From contig MOWL01000048.1 in assembly GCA_002110485.1 (NCBI GenBank), forward strand, positions 682,001 to 746,000: a stretch of DNA of 64,000 nucleotides, read 5' to 3'. The stretch is from Emergomyces orientalis (taxonomy: Eukaryota; Ascomycota; Eurotiomycetes; Onygenales; Ajellomycetaceae). The notes beneath the pieces were generated by a model. It saw only the letters and a program-made list of their open reading frames with translations, made no database searches and had not been told where the DNA came from. The position numbers and the translations under genes are program-made. Each line of letters starts with the position of its first letter. The stretch's first letter is position 1. Below, piece by piece: positions 22,038 through 34,700 of the stretch.

Positions 22038-24444
22038 ACAGATAATATTCAAAACACTTATCAAGATGCAATCAAGAAGACAATTCAGAAAGTTATAATC
22101 AATTCTGCAGCTGACTGAAAAGACAAATTTCATATCAGTAATACTGAATATAACATTTCAAGGCTTCTGTTGTCTCTACAGGAACATGTATATGTAGGCA
22201 TAAATCAACAAGCATGTGAGGAGGCAAAAGCAGAGCTTGATGCTTACTATAAAATAAGGCATGTAATGACCGCGAATACATCTCATTATTTTATTTGTGC
22301 TAAATGTAGGTTTAGGTTGCGATGAAGACCTTCATCAACAATGTCTGCTATCAGATTATAGAGTGCCACCTTGTATGTAATCTTCAGTGTATTTTTACAC
22401 TGGAAATGGTGCTTCAATTCAATTCAGAAAAAGTTAGTTCCATTACATTCAAATCAGACAGTAGACAAGAGAGATGAAAGAAGTTAAAAGTACTCAAAAG
22501 TAGTTTGCATGAAAGCCTGATCAAGCTTGTGATGTAGACTCATAGTTGTCATTCACTTTCAACAAGTGAAGCTCTAAAAGAAGTAATCTTATTTTAACAA
22601 CTGATTTACAATAATGTTCTTGTTTTGGCTCTAATTCTGTCGATTTGATTCAATCTTTGTTTGATTGTGGTTGATTGAAGTGTTCAAGGCTAGCTAGTAG
22701 CTTGAAAATTCTGAGTGTCATCAGCAATGAAAAATGTGTCCTTGCTCACTGATTGTAGTAATTGTGAGTTCTTGTATATGCCTCTTCAGCTATCAACTCT
22801 GCATGCTGGAAATGGCCTCTGGTGCTTTGTTCTCTTGTGCTCACTATGTCAACACATCATTCAATAAATGCACCAAAGGCTTGACCTGGTTTTTTCTCAG
22901 AGAAATGCTAGTTTCAATAAGTCTTTTGCCCTTGGCGGTTAAGTTGCCTTCTTAGACCAGCCATTAGAACCCAGAATGGTGGGTGCTGATGCTCAACTTT
23001 GCTGCAGGATCTTTGAATTCGTCCCAGAGTGAAAGTCACCATCTCACTCAGATACAAGCCAGATTGTTCAAGCAGATGTTTGCAGAGAGCTTCGAGCATC
23101 AGTGGAGTGATAGATGATTTGTTGACCTACAGGGTTCCTCGGCGCTCTGGTATTATTGAAGGTTTGCAGGTTCGATCGAATTGTTTCTCATTGGGTGCTT
23201 GCTGAACTTAGCTGCTAGGATGTGGTTTGTGATCTACAGAATATCATGACATGATTCAATTCATGCTTTTAAGCCGGAAGATTTGGTGCCTTGGTTGTGT
23301 AGATTGGATTTTGTGCTTGTTTAGGTTTTCAGCGAGCAGGCAAATTTGAGAGTACTTGTTCCACTCGCGATTCAATTAATTAGGTGCAGCTGTAACTATC
23401 CGTATTTGATTTTTTACCATACGATTCAACTGTTCAAAGAGTAGCTTCCCAGGCTAGGTAAAATGCTTTGTAACCCTATGTGGATTAGTAAACGCATTAG
23501 CGTCTTGGTTATTGCCCAAGGAGGTTTGAAAGTAGTGGACGGAGGCCCATTAACTAATAAAAGGTCTAATTTAAGAAGCCTATTCCCGCGCTAGTTCTCA
23601 GGGCAATCACGAGTACTATTGATTAGTGATACCCGATCATGGGCCTCTTTTACCTCGGAAATTTTTAACTAAAATGTAGGCAATTCAAGTCTTTTTGAAG
23701 CTCCCTCATGAGGTTTCAGCACCATGTAATATGGATAGACAGTAATAATGTACTAGCGCGGGAACCAACTTCTGAAAGGATGGACCTCTGTTGTTCTGCG
23801 TTTTGGCACGCTCAGAATTTTGGTGAGAACCCATCTACAACGAGCCCCTCTTGCGTGTCAGTGCGATGGCAGTGTCCTCGTATTTTTCGGCTTAGGCTAA
23901 ATAGCTTGGCGCAAGGCTGATAAGCGCTGACTGGTCGGGCCCAACCCTGAGAACTTGAAGGTTGGAAGTCCTCGCATCCAGTCTCACGAGTTAGCGGCCG
24001 ATCTAATTGGCAGTGCTGCATTGGAAGAAGAGCCTCCTCGTATAGATTGTCTCTCAAGCGTGATCGCCGCAATCTCCTCCCTGACTGGAGTCTCGGATGG
24101 GGCTTGGCCAAAACGTGCCATGCACTTCTCCAATGAAAGATGCTAAATTGGACCTGCAGGGCCGCAAGCCTTTTGTTGTAATTTTCTCCTCTGGCCTTCT
24201 GCATGCTGTTGATCACACAGCCCGACGGATGGTCGCTCTTTTGGCGGTGGGGCATGGGATAGAGTGTTGAGTTGTGGGCTTGTTCCCTTGGCTGGTCTCA
24301 AAGAACTGACATAAATAATACGATGGGAACCCCCCTTTCATCGATTTTCCTTTCCTACAGGTTTCTCTCTTTCTTCCTTAATTCGGGAGTCTGTTGACCA
24401 GTTCCTTCTAGCTCAAAACCACGCCACGGGGCCAACGAGCAACA
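22038..24444. other. CpG-poor AT-rich block without supported gene
   Basis: 22.04-22.75 kb is strongly CpG-depleted (four CG in 660 nt of 22081-22740) and contains coding-like scraps without long frames. 23.4-24.4 kb is less biased. A minus-strand frame at 23812-24255 (147 codons) has no recognisable motif and I do not call it a gene. The promoter of the next gene is at the right edge, with a CT-rich tract near 24340-24380. Confidence 0.45.
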
Positions 24445-25746
24445 ATGGCACCGAGACGAGGCGGAGGAGGCGGAAGCTTTGGTGGAGGCTCGTCCTCCGC
24501 ATGCTCGAGTAACGCTTTTTCATCGACGAACACCCAGATCTATCTCGGGTACTTCATTACTTTTCTCGTCATTGACAGCGTCCTGCTTTGGATGGCATCT
24601 CGCAGTCTTTTCCTAGTTAAGCGCAGCATGCCGTTTGTACGCTGGTTTCTAATGTTGTCAATCATCCTGAGCGTCTTGTAAGCGGACTCCTCTCCAACCT
24701 ACTTAATGCATGCCTGCCCTTCTTTTTCAGATCATGCCATTTCTCCCTCTTTTCTACGGGCTTCATCGGCTGACCGGTTCAAATTATAGCATACACGCAT
24801 GGGATCTACTTTTCCTCATACTCGGCGAATGTGGTGCTACCGGACTCAGGCTAACCTCACAGCTGGGGCTCGTTCACGGCTTTTTGGATGTTGTGGTGAC
24901 TTCTTTGCTGGTTGGAACGGTCATGGTCTCAATATGCAAGCGCCTTCACCAGGTTGCGAACATGTCTCCAATGCTGATTGCTATTGTCCACGGGCTCTGG
25001 GTGGCCGGTTTCGCTGTTTTCTATTTTATAGCGACCTGCCTTTTCACTGTCATACGAACCAAGCAATACAGTTCTTCTAGCTCCTATGGAAGACGCGGGG
25101 TTTTGCGAGGTTTGATTGTTGGGTGGAATGGTGTGTTGACTTTCACCGGTGTCGTTTTGTTGCTGGGGATGCTCTCCACTGCTCTCAATCTGATTTCATC
25201 GATGTCTCGTTGCAAGTCTCTAAAAAGTAGCGTATGTGTTTCCTCACCCACCCACTCGTCAAGATATATATTTTTGGCTAATCACACACTGATAACAATT
25301 TTTACTCCTAGTCTCTTCGCCGCAATATCCCATGCCTAGCCTTGAGCTCCACATGTTTTGGGGCTTCTTTTCTTGTCAACCACATCGTGGTCTATCGCGT
25401 GAGCTGGGGGCCGTCATCAAATAACGACTTGATTGTCGGCTACTACGCAATTGTGTTCCTCAGAATGTTATTTTTCAGCTTGACATTTTTATTCGCTTTG
25501 TTTGTCGTGACATCTGTCGGCCTTACGGACAACGAGGTTCAAACTGTCGCCCAGGAGCAGCCTTTTCAGCAACAACCAAACTATGCGTATCCCATCCAAT
25601 CAACCCCACCGGGCCCCCATGTACCGCTCATGCAGCAGTATCCCCAACAGCCTTACACTCCTGTACCCCCGGTACCGCCATATCAGCAGCCTTATCCGTT
25701 GTATGATCCGCATCATCAACCCGCACCAGCCCCTTCTTACCACTGA
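24445..25746 (+). CDS. uncharacterised multi-pass membrane protein with Pro/Gln/Tyr-rich tail
   Basis: Unrecognised membrane protein. I join 24445-24672, 24731-25231 and 25312-25746 (387 residues). The N-terminus is Gly/Ser-rich (PRRGGGGGSFGGGSS). About seven hydrophobic segments follow, including YLGYFITFLVIDSVLLWM, FLDVVVTSLLVGTVMVSI, LWVAGFAVFYFIATCLFTVI, VLTFTGVVLLLGMLS and MLFFSLTFLFALFVV. The cytoplasmic-looking tail of about 70 residues is rich in Pro, Gln and Tyr (QQPYTPVPPVPPYQQPYP). The second intron has normal GT/AG ends and phase 0. The first intron joins in frame only if the donor is the non-consensus GTCTTG at 24673; the nearby GTAAGC at 24678 would shift the frame. Topology resembles fungal 7-helix receptor-like proteins, but I claim no family. 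Confidence 0.65.
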
Positions 25747-27820
25747 GCGATAAAACGTGATAACTGAGTGATGAAATTGTTTCTATTGGTTTGGCTGTTA
25801 ATTATACCCTATTTAGAGTTATCTTGATCCAATGTATTTATTTAATAATGTTAACGTCATCTCCTGTTTCACGTATTTGTTTCATACGCCCCATGTGCTC
25901 AAATTCTAGGCCCAGCTTCAACTGCTATCAAGTACTCACTTTAACTATTTTAGGATATTTCATATCTATAGCCCCGAAGCAAATTGTAAGTACACAACAC
26001 AAATTCAAAACGGATCAGGGGCAACGCCAAAACACCCCGGGTAAGGAAGCCTCACGCCTCGTGAAGTGCAGAAGATGGGCTTTAAAGTAGCAAAACCAGA
26101 AACAACAAATCGTACCCGGCCAAAAATACACACAGCCAGTTCCAATTTTTGCAGGGTACAACAAGTTATAACAAAATCTGTCAGACAGCAGAAATGCTGC
26201 TGATGTCCCATTTTTGCAGCACCATTGCATTCATTCAGATTTGTAAATGACCAGATTGGACGACAGGCCTCATGGTTTGTGCATATTCTCAATAGTCTGG
26301 ATATGACCCAGAATATTCTCAATCAAGCAGCCCGGGAATTTGATAATCGTCATTCATCATGATAGTTCGTGAAGCAGTATCACTGTGAGTGAAAACTGAG
26401 AATCTGGAGTGCAGAGGCATATCAAGCAGCTGACCCTTATACCAGTCATTGTCAAAGTGAAATTACCACTCAGAAATGCAATATTGCAATTGTGAGTCGG
26501 TCTTGAGAGGACTTGGGGGTTGCTGAATATTTTGAATTAGTGGATCTAATTTTGGTGCAACTGTCACAGGTATATTGAAAAACATCTAGCTCTGGTTCCT
26601 GCGGAATTTGCCATACCGTGGAGATCAAGTCCCCAAGTTTGACAACAGAGCAATTTTTATTGTCCTATCACCCAAGTTCTCCCAGTGTTTATCAAGTGGA
26701 GAGGCTGGGATAATTGTCATTCCCATGTCACTGTTGATGTCACTGAACAGAGCACAGATAGCTTTCAGCATAGGAACAGATGCATGTTTTGATACCAGCC
26801 TCATGGCTTCCACATCAGAGGGTCTGACGGATCGGCCAGTCTCAGAGATGTAAGAAAAGTCGAACATAAGAAAGACTCTTCCCATCTGCTTAGCCAGTAC
26901 TCTGATCACTTCGCCTTACTACGTGGATACTCTGCTCCTCTTCATTATTGCTTATGGCACATACCCCTAACTGCTGAATTCATTAGCAGTGAGACATGCT
27001 AGGTGCGATAGAAATCTGGCCACGAGCAGAAAAACGAAGAGGCCACCAGCGCCACGATTCCATTCATTGGGGCTGAGTACGGAAACACGAGGCGTTCAGG
27101 CCGCTCAGAACCATTACTGACATACTCAGTGTGAGAAGCTATTACAGCTCAGGAGAAGTCAAGGGACAGAATATAAGAAGGATATCTTTCTACACAGTCG
27201 TTGCTGGTGAAGTAAGATGCCTTCAGCGAGAAAACAAGTTATGGAATGTACGGAATGAATTCTTGCAAAACGTACATTTTCTGATTGTGTTTATTTTTGG
27301 TACGCAACTAAGGTCATAGAGGGAGTCCAGATATGGGGTGCGTTGGCCGCTGGTGGACGACAAAGGGAAATGTATACAATTGCGCTGATGCGCCATGCCA
27401 CCGCGTCAGCATTAGGCCAACTAATTATATTTTAACACGATTTACGAAGCAACAAACGCCAAAGAAATACTAGAAATAGGAACAAAATATACTTTTTCTT
27501 TTGACTAAAACTTTCATCCATCCTTTATGCTCAGACGCCCAGTGACCCATACTCGTTTAGGTAGGTTTATTGAGATAGTGAAATTTCCAACGCGCTCGAA
27601 ACTACCAGTTTCCCCCTTTAACTACAATTTAGCACTCTTGCTAACGTTTTCATTGTTGAAACTGGTTGGATTAATTTTATTTACTTTTCTAACACACGAG
27701 AGGGAAATTAGAATCAGGTATAGAGTATGACAACATAAATCATGCGAAGCAGGAAACTGACCTGTTGGTTCTGCAAAAAATCAAATCGTAAAGGACAAAT
27801 GAAGCCATGAAGGCCATAGG
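25747..27820. other. intergenic with decayed coding remnant
   Basis: 2 kb between the membrane protein and the MFS transporter. 26005-26909 holds a broken minus-strand coding-like stretch, listed separately. The rest is AT-rich with no supported gene. 27400-27780 is the 3' flank of the transporter. Confidence 0.45.
26340..26909 (-). pseudogene. decayed coding remnant, family unknown
   Basis: On the minus strand a 94-codon frame (26625-26909) with pieces such as EAMRLVSKHASVP, MTIIPASPLDKHWENLG and DRTIKIALLSNLG is followed in other frames by more protein-like pieces (LISTVWQIPQEPELDVFQ, then FDNDWYKGQLLDMP and HSDTASRTIMMNDDYQIPG). This suggests one protein broken by frameshifts and stops. 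I cannot name the family. Confidence 0.3.
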
Positions 27821-29891
27821 TTAAAAAATATTTCCTTTTGTCTGAGAGCCTTCCTCTTCCTCCTGCTTCTTAATATTGACATTCTTCCAGATGAAAATGG
27901 AAGCCAGAACCAGTGGCATCAGGCAGACACCAGCAATCACCATTTTTCGCTGGACGTCTGCGTACGCTCCAACAATCGCCGCCCGTTCGGGTGTGCCATC
28001 AAGGTAAGACATCTGCAGCTCTATGTCTCCGAAAATTTGGGCGGCCAAGGACTTGCTTTCCTCCGGGAGTCGTTGATATAGCTGGGCGGGAAGAATGTTG
28101 TTCCACATAGCACCTGCAACGGCGAGGCCGATGGAAGCACCGATGGAGCCGAACATGCCCCAAATTGCGAGGACGACAGCAACTTCTTGGTGGCTGACGA
28201 CGGACATGACGGCAAGCTGGCCGCAGACAGAGAAGAAACTGGTACCAATGCCAACCAGGACTTGAGTAATAGTGACAGGACCAATGTGAGTGTCAGGCTG
28301 TCGGAAAGGGATTAAGAGTGCCGTTCCGAGAAGCATAAATGGGACACCTGTATAGGCGGCCCATTTGAAATTTCCGGTATATCTAATCAAGCTACATAGA
28401 AAAGGGTCAGTATCTTTTTGAGGGTGGTAAGGCAGGCTTTGCGGGTTTTAGGAAGCACTCACAAGCCAATCAGTGGCGCTATGATGGCAGACGAGAGTGA
28501 GAACGAGTTGAGAACGTAGCCAGCAGTAGTAATGCTTAGCCTGTGCACCACAATAAGGTAAGAGTTGAAGTAGGCGTTCCAGCAACTAACTAATATGTTA
28601 GCACTCAATGATATGGACTGTGAACTGTAATGTCTCTTGCGAGTTGTTGGTGGGGAGAGAGAGTCAGGTTTTACTGACAATGCTGAGGCGAACATAATTC
28701 CGTATAGCAGACAGGAGCCAATGATAGTAGGTTCCTTGAGATACTTGAAAGGAAGAAACTGCACAGGGGCAAGGAATCTTTCCCATGCGACAAATAGGGC
28801 CAAGCACACAACTCCAATGACCTCCATTGCAATAATATACCCGGTCGCCCAACCTTTAGGAGCATAAGTCGCAAGACTAAAAGGGAGGAGAATCAAGGCA
28901 AACGTAGCCGTGATAAGGATTATTCCCACGACTAGAAATAATAATTTGATTAGCCTTGACTCAAATATCAGGCAGGGACATGGACAGATTGAAGAAACAG
29001 AAACATACCATCAAACTGTACCAAATGATATTTAAGTGACTCCCACACTGAGCGGCCGGACTTTTCCTTAGTAAGAAAACCAGCGTTCACGGATTTGCGT
29101 TCCATGAGCAACATGATAACGACGACCGGAGCGCTGACTCCAACAATCATAATAGCAAAGGCACCAAATGCCCACCGGAAGTTGAGGTTAGTATGAAACA
29201 GGTCGGCGATCTTAGGACCGGCAAAGGTGCTCGCGATCGTCGGAGTATTGTTAATGCCGAACATAATCATTCGGTTTCTCAGTGTCGTCATATCGGCCAA
29301 CATCACGTCGACACAATAGATCATGCCGATATGGCCGGTCCAATAAAGAGTGTGGGCACCAACGTAAGCCTCCATGTTCTGGCAGGTTGCCTTCATGATC
29401 AAGCCGACAATAACGATGACAAGCATGAAGAGGAAACCTTCGATACGACCCCAGATGTCGACGATCTTGGCCAGAGTGAGTGTCGAACAGCCGCTGAGAA
29501 TGGTGGAGACGATGCTGACACTGGCAAGAAGTCCGTGTTTCTCAAACGTAGAGGTGATAAATGGGTTGAGTGCGGCTTGAACAGCAGTCAAGAGCATGTC
29601 GACAAAGGATACCATATAGAGCCTATTTGTCGGATGAAATGGTCAGCGCTGTCTCACAAGTGTAGGCTACTCCAAAGGGTAAAAGGCTCACAGGGCAAAT
29701 GTGAGCCATAGGGTCCTCTTCGACCAAACAGAGGCCACAGCCCGAACTCGCTTAACACCAGCTTGGAAGTCCTCAGAAGAATTGTCTGAGTAATGTTTAG
29801 GGTGGACATTTGCCTCAGGGACTCCATTGATGCTGTCCCTGCCCACATTGTTCTTCTCCATGTCCGCGTCTTCTTTCGAGACGATCACCAT
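27821..29891 (-). CDS. MFS siderophore-iron transporter (SIT/ARN family)
   Basis: Probable plasma-membrane proton symporter for ferric siderophores. Exons in transcript order 29692-29891, 29009-29622, 28679-28931, 28463-28585 and 27821-28391 give 586 residues, typical for 14-helix SIT transporters. Diagnostic blocks are SFVDMLLTAVQAALNPFITS in the first helix, TLAKIVDIWGRIEGF (the A-loop, in place of a sugar-porter GRR motif), LYWTGHIGMIYCVDVMLADM, FLPFKYLKEPTIIGSCLLYG, CWNAYFNSYLIVVHRLS and PVTITQVLVGIGTSFFSVCG. The exon 3/4 junction works only with the unusual donor GTCAGT at 28678 and a branch point GCTAAC. The start is the MVIVSKEDADM methionine; a shorter start ten codons in is possible. 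Promoter GATA sites upstream suggest iron repression. Confidence 0.88.
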
Positions 29892-30179
29892 GATGGTCGA
29901 AGCTACCCAAAGAGGAGAAGCAAAACTAAAGACAAAAAGGGAGCAAGTTGCGTTGGGCAAATGTGGGAGAGCATTGTTCCTCCAGTTTCTGGGAACGCTT
30001 TGCTTTTAAAGCACAAACAGAGCGGGGTTCCCAGGGAGAAAAAAAATTGGATACCACCAATCGGAAGATGTAATCACATCCAAACACCCACTAGGCTGGG
30101 TAAAGAGGATGGAGCTGCGAATATTTCGGGCTAGGAAATACACTAACAAGGGTCGTAACCAGTAATAAAGCTCCCGCCC

Positions 30180-30238
30180 ATCTGATAAATCGCGCAACAT
30201 GCATCAGATAAGATGAGTTGGCCCCATCTTATCTGATG
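30180..30238. promoter_or_regulatory. cluster of three ATCWGATAA sites, two in a perfect 14-bp palindrome
   Basis: ATCTGATAA starts at 30180. CATCAGATAAGATG at 30202-30215 is repeated as its exact inverse at 30225-30238 with a 9-nt spacer. ATCWGATAA is the known target of fungal iron-responsive GATA repressors (SreA, Sre1, Fep1, Urbs1). The sites lie about 290-350 bp upstream of the siderophore transporter ATG at 29891. The palindrome could also fold as a hairpin. Confidence 0.75.
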
Positions 30239-31526
30239 ACACCCGTTAGTGGCAGGGCTAGGTTCAGGGAAAATGATGAAGGAAACTCTATTTAATTGTC
30301 GTAAAAGTGGGGGGATATCGGGATACACGAACGAGTCTTCCGCACTGTGGTCTGATCACTGTGATCAGTAGTGATTACCCGAGGTATAGGGTCAGTGGTA
30401 GATAGGCGGGCCACCTTCCCACAAAACAGCGATGGAAATTCTTTATTGCATTTCAACCGACCAGCCACTCATCTTCACTATCAATTGCATCGGGTTCACA
30501 GTCGATATAACCATCCTCCGCCCGGAATCGCACGCATTTGGCACCCCTTCAGTATTAAAAGAAACAAGTATCTTCATTTAATCTCCCATGAGAGTAGAGG
30601 TGAGTTGTGAAGTGATTGCACTTTGAAATGATTATGCGGTTGCTCATGAACTTAAATTGTATCACTTTTTCAGAAATCTGATTAAGATTTAGAGCTAATC
30701 TAAAGCTAAACTTTAGCTTAATATATTGTACGGAGTAAGGAATTATGTTCTGCAGCAGTCTTTTCTCTAATTTCGTTGTCAAGTCATTGTGTTGAGAAGA
30801 GTAATAAATCTGACAGACTTCAATCACAAAAACATAATAACTCTGAGTCATATCATCTTTTTTGTTACTTAGCTTAAATACTATTATTATTGTAAAATCT
30901 ATTTTTCTTCAAATAAATATTTCTAGTTTATAATATATATACTATTTTTCTGTAAACTTTTTAAAATAATATTTATTTCATAAATATTACCAAGGCTTTT
31001 ATACTTTCAGCTTTATCAGTTAATACGAAATAATAACTATTTGTTATGCAACGTATTTCACTGCTCTCTCGGCCACATCACTTTCTCGGCCATTGTGTAC
31101 TGTACCACCACGTTAATATAGTAGGAGAGAGTCCCTGTAAGACAAACAAGACAAACACAGGAAGGTAATTTCTCATACTAAATTAGCATTGCCGTACTCC
31201 GTACTCCGTACAGAGTCGCTGAGAAAGTGATGAAGCACGACTGTCACCTGTACCTGGCTGACCCAGAGGCCTCAGGCACGGCCCTGCTTAACCATTTGTC
31301 ACATGTTGATGAGTCTGCACGCCACAAAAATAGCTAGTTTCATTCTAGATAGCTAACCACAACATCAAGTTCTCACCCCTCAACAATTAAAAAGTGGATT
31401 TTTTCTTGAATATGATGAGAAAGTGTCTGAGTAGGTGATTGATTATGTTAGTAAAGAGATATAACTACAATAGGTTAGAGATGTTACATGTCCTTATCAG
31501 TTGAGCAATATATATATATATATATA
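30239..31526. other. AT-rich intergenic region left of the copia element
   Basis: Very AT-rich and CpG-poor between about 30600 and 31050, with no supported gene. A TGATCACTGTGATCA palindrome lies near 30353. A (TA)n tract at about 31509-31527 is the insertion site of the copia element. Confidence 0.45.
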
Positions 31527-31625
31527 TGTGGGAGGTACGATGCTTGATTGATTAAAGGGGTATGCTAGCTACGGAGTTATATATGGTGGAGAGAGAATTA
31601 CTCAGCCGGACGGATAGGTCCGACA
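31527..31625 (-). repeat. copia 3' LTR (99 bp)
   Basis: On the plus strand it starts TGTGGGAGGTACGATGC and ends ATAGGTCCGACA. It is identical to the copy at 37124-37222. For the minus-strand element this is the 3' LTR. Confidence 0.95.
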
Positions 31626-31637
31626 CCCCCACTCACC
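31626..31637 (-). other. polypurine tract of the copia element
   Basis: The minus strand reads GGTGAGTGGGGG directly before the 3' LTR, the position and composition of a plus-strand primer in LTR elements. Confidence 0.7.
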
Positions 31638-31746
31638 ATAGTATCACTACATAGTGCTGCATACGAAATAGGCCCTCCTTCTATGTATATGTACAAAATT
31701 AACTGGAAAAACAAGACAGTTAAAAAACCAGTTCCCAACATATTCT

Positions 31747-34700
31747 TCAAACTAGAACCCCTTTCTTCCTCATTTTAATAAGCTCCTTCCAATGCATATA
31801 TTTTAGTGGCCCCAGTGGCTTGGTTAGACCATCCGCCGCATTCTCAGCGGATGGAATGTATCGGACCGAGATCTCTCCCTTATGTGTGAGATCCCGAAGA
31901 ATATGGAACCGAACCTCTATATGTTTCGAGCGGCGTGGAATGGCCTCGCTAGAAGATAGCTCTATGGCAGACTTATTATCGGCATGGATAGTGCATGCCA
32001 GGCCATTGGCTATTGAGGGAATGGGGCAATCTTCGGCATCGAGGTTATTTCTGCGGGACGGGACGAAGCCGGCATCCTCTAAGAGCTCCCGAAGATGAAC
32101 GAGCTCATAGGCGGCCTCCGAAGAAGCAATATATTCGGCCTCTGTAGATGATTTGGAGACCCCTGTCTGCTTGCAGCTACGCCACGCAATGGGGCCTCCG
32201 GCCATATATATGATATAGCCAGTGGTTGATCGGGAACCCGGGTCCCTGCCCGCCCAATCGGCATCGGCATGCACTACGGGTTCTATGTCCGCATTCTTGT
32301 AGTAGGTTATTCCATCATCAGCAGAGCCCTGTAAATAGCGAAGTGTACGCTTAAATGCCGCCCAATTCTTTGATGTAGGACGCGAGCTAAATCGGCCGAG
32401 AAAGCCCGCCGCAAAGCTAACATCCGGACGTGTGTTGGCTGCCAAATACTGCAGAGATCCTATGCCCGATTGATAGAAGCGTAGGGTAAATTCTGCCGTG
32501 TAGGCGATAGGTTCCTCATTATCATTCATGAAGTCAATGTTCTGCTCCATGGGGGTAGTTGTGGGATGACAGTCCTCCATAGAGAACTCTTCTAATAGGT
32601 TCTTCACAAATAGGGGTTGAGAGAGTGTGAGAGAATCTGAGCCTCTCTCAATCTTCATGCCCAAGTAGCGGTTAGAGTCCCCTACATCCTTGATCTCATA
32701 GTTATTGGCTATTTCAGCCTTGGCCCAGTTCAAATCTTCAATATTCGGGCCGTATAGGCGCACGTCGTCCACATATACTGTTATATAGACTTTCCGGGCG
32801 TCATTAATGAATAACCCGGCGTCGTATGGGCTAACGCGAAAGCCTGTTCTTAGGAGCATTTTAGGCAGTTCTTCATACCACAAAAGAGCGGCCTGCTTGA
32901 GCCCGTAGAGGCCCTGTATTAACTCACAGACTAGGTCGCCGCGGCCCTCCTTGAAGCCAGCAGGTTGATGCATATATACACGCTCATTTTGCGGCAGCTG
33001 AGCGTTCAGGAATGCAGTCACCATATCGATTTGAAGAACATGCCAGTCTCGGGATGCCGAGATCGCCATGAGAGCTCGGGATGTGGAAGCGGATACAACG
33101 GGGGCGAAGGTTCTGGAGTAATTAACCCCCTTCTCTTGATAGTTCCCACATACGACCCAGCGGGCCTTATATCGGGTAACCTTGCCCATATTATTGACTT
33201 TCTTATCGAACACCCATTGGCCGCGAAGTATGGTCATGTCAGGGGTTCTTTCCACTAGGCGCCATGCACCTATTTGTTTTAAACGGTTAACCTCTTTAAC
33301 GCATGCATGATAATAGTACTTCCATTCTGGGGAAGCTCTGGCACGCGTGAGGTTTTTCGGAATCGGGAGCCCAATGATCTCGGGATCCCCAGGAAGGTCT
33401 TCGGGTTCATCCCCCACTGAGGCCTCCCCCACTGAGGCCGCATTCTCTGCAGCAGGAAGGGTGGCCAGGTTCGCGGGGAATGTAGTGTTCATCTCTAGCT
33501 CGGATTCTGGAGAAGTAGGTGCATTCTGCACCAAAAAGGTTGGAATCCTCGCTGTAATTTCATAATCAATCCACCAGTTATTTGTCGGCTCCAAGAAAAG
33601 TGGATGATCTGGTTGGATTTCTTCTTCAATAAAGAGATTAGATTCAGGGCCCGTAGGGGTGGAGATTGAGGTTATATTTAGATTTGGGGCAGCCAAAGGA
33701 ATCACTGCAGCCGCCTGTCGGGCTGCCGATGGTAGAGCCTTGGGGTCTTGAGTGAGGGGTGCCGATGGGTCCGCCAGGTGCAGATCCTCCTGGAATATGA
33801 CGTCTTTGGATATATATAGACGCCCGTTGGAGGGGTCAACCAGTCGATAGTTAGTGAACCCATCATAGCCCACAAATATTAGCTCCATAGAGCGGGGAGC
33901 CATCTTATTAATAGGTTTGGGCACTATTTTTAGGAATGCCTTACAGCCCCAACGGCGTATGCCACGTGCCGATGGTAGAGCTCCTAGCCATGCCTCATAG
34001 GGGGTGGTTGGTTTCGGGTCCGCGTTCTCTATGCCCCCATATAGGACCGTTGAGGTTGGCATGAGATTAAGAAGCTCTGTGGCCGCAATGACCGCTTCGC
34101 CCCACATCTTCTCGGGGGCCGAGGAATCTATTAATAGTGATCGGGCCTTCTCTATAATCAGGCCGACGGAACGTTCTGATACACCATCCTGTTGAGGAGT
34201 ATGTGGGGGGGTTGGCTCCCATTTAATTCCCTCACTGAGCATATAGGCATTGGCCGCATTCGAGTTTAACTCTCCGCGGTCGGAGTGTATGATTGCAATG
34301 CCACGCCCAAGAAGATTTTTCATGAACTGATTGAAAATCCGTACATATTTTAGCACCTCATCTTTACATTCTAATAGGAATACCCATCTCATCCTCGTTG
34401 CATCATCAGTAATGATCATCGCAAGCTTCTTGCCTGCGTATGATGAGATATCTTCCTCTTCTCTCACTCCAAGGATGTCACCGCCACCGAACACATCCAC
34501 CCATATCTTAAGAGCTTTGCGGGTGGCTCTGCGCAGTGGGGCATTCTTGTAAGATGCACGTTTTTGCTTGGATTTAACACACGTAGCACAAAAGGAGAGC
34601 TTTTTCGGGCCGATAATAGCGATTCCGAAACGCGGGTCTCTGGCCATTTTTATTATGTTGTCTTGGCCGGTATGGCCTAGCCGGCGGTGCCACTCATCAA

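Noticed and set aside
23812..24255. 147-codon minus-strand ORF
   Set aside because: Composition is Arg/Gln/Ser-rich without motifs, and there is no promoter or intron structure.
20700..24400. Classical CpA-type RIP as the cause of decay
   Set aside because: CA and TG words remain frequent while CG is almost absent, which does not fit a mainly CpA-to-TpA process. Some TGG-to-TGA stops also do not need CpA targeting.
27821..29891. Siderophore transporter as part of the PKS cluster
   Set aside because: The copia element and 8 kb separate them, the promoter carries iron-regulator sites, and no NRPS is present. Co-regulation with the PKS is unsupported.
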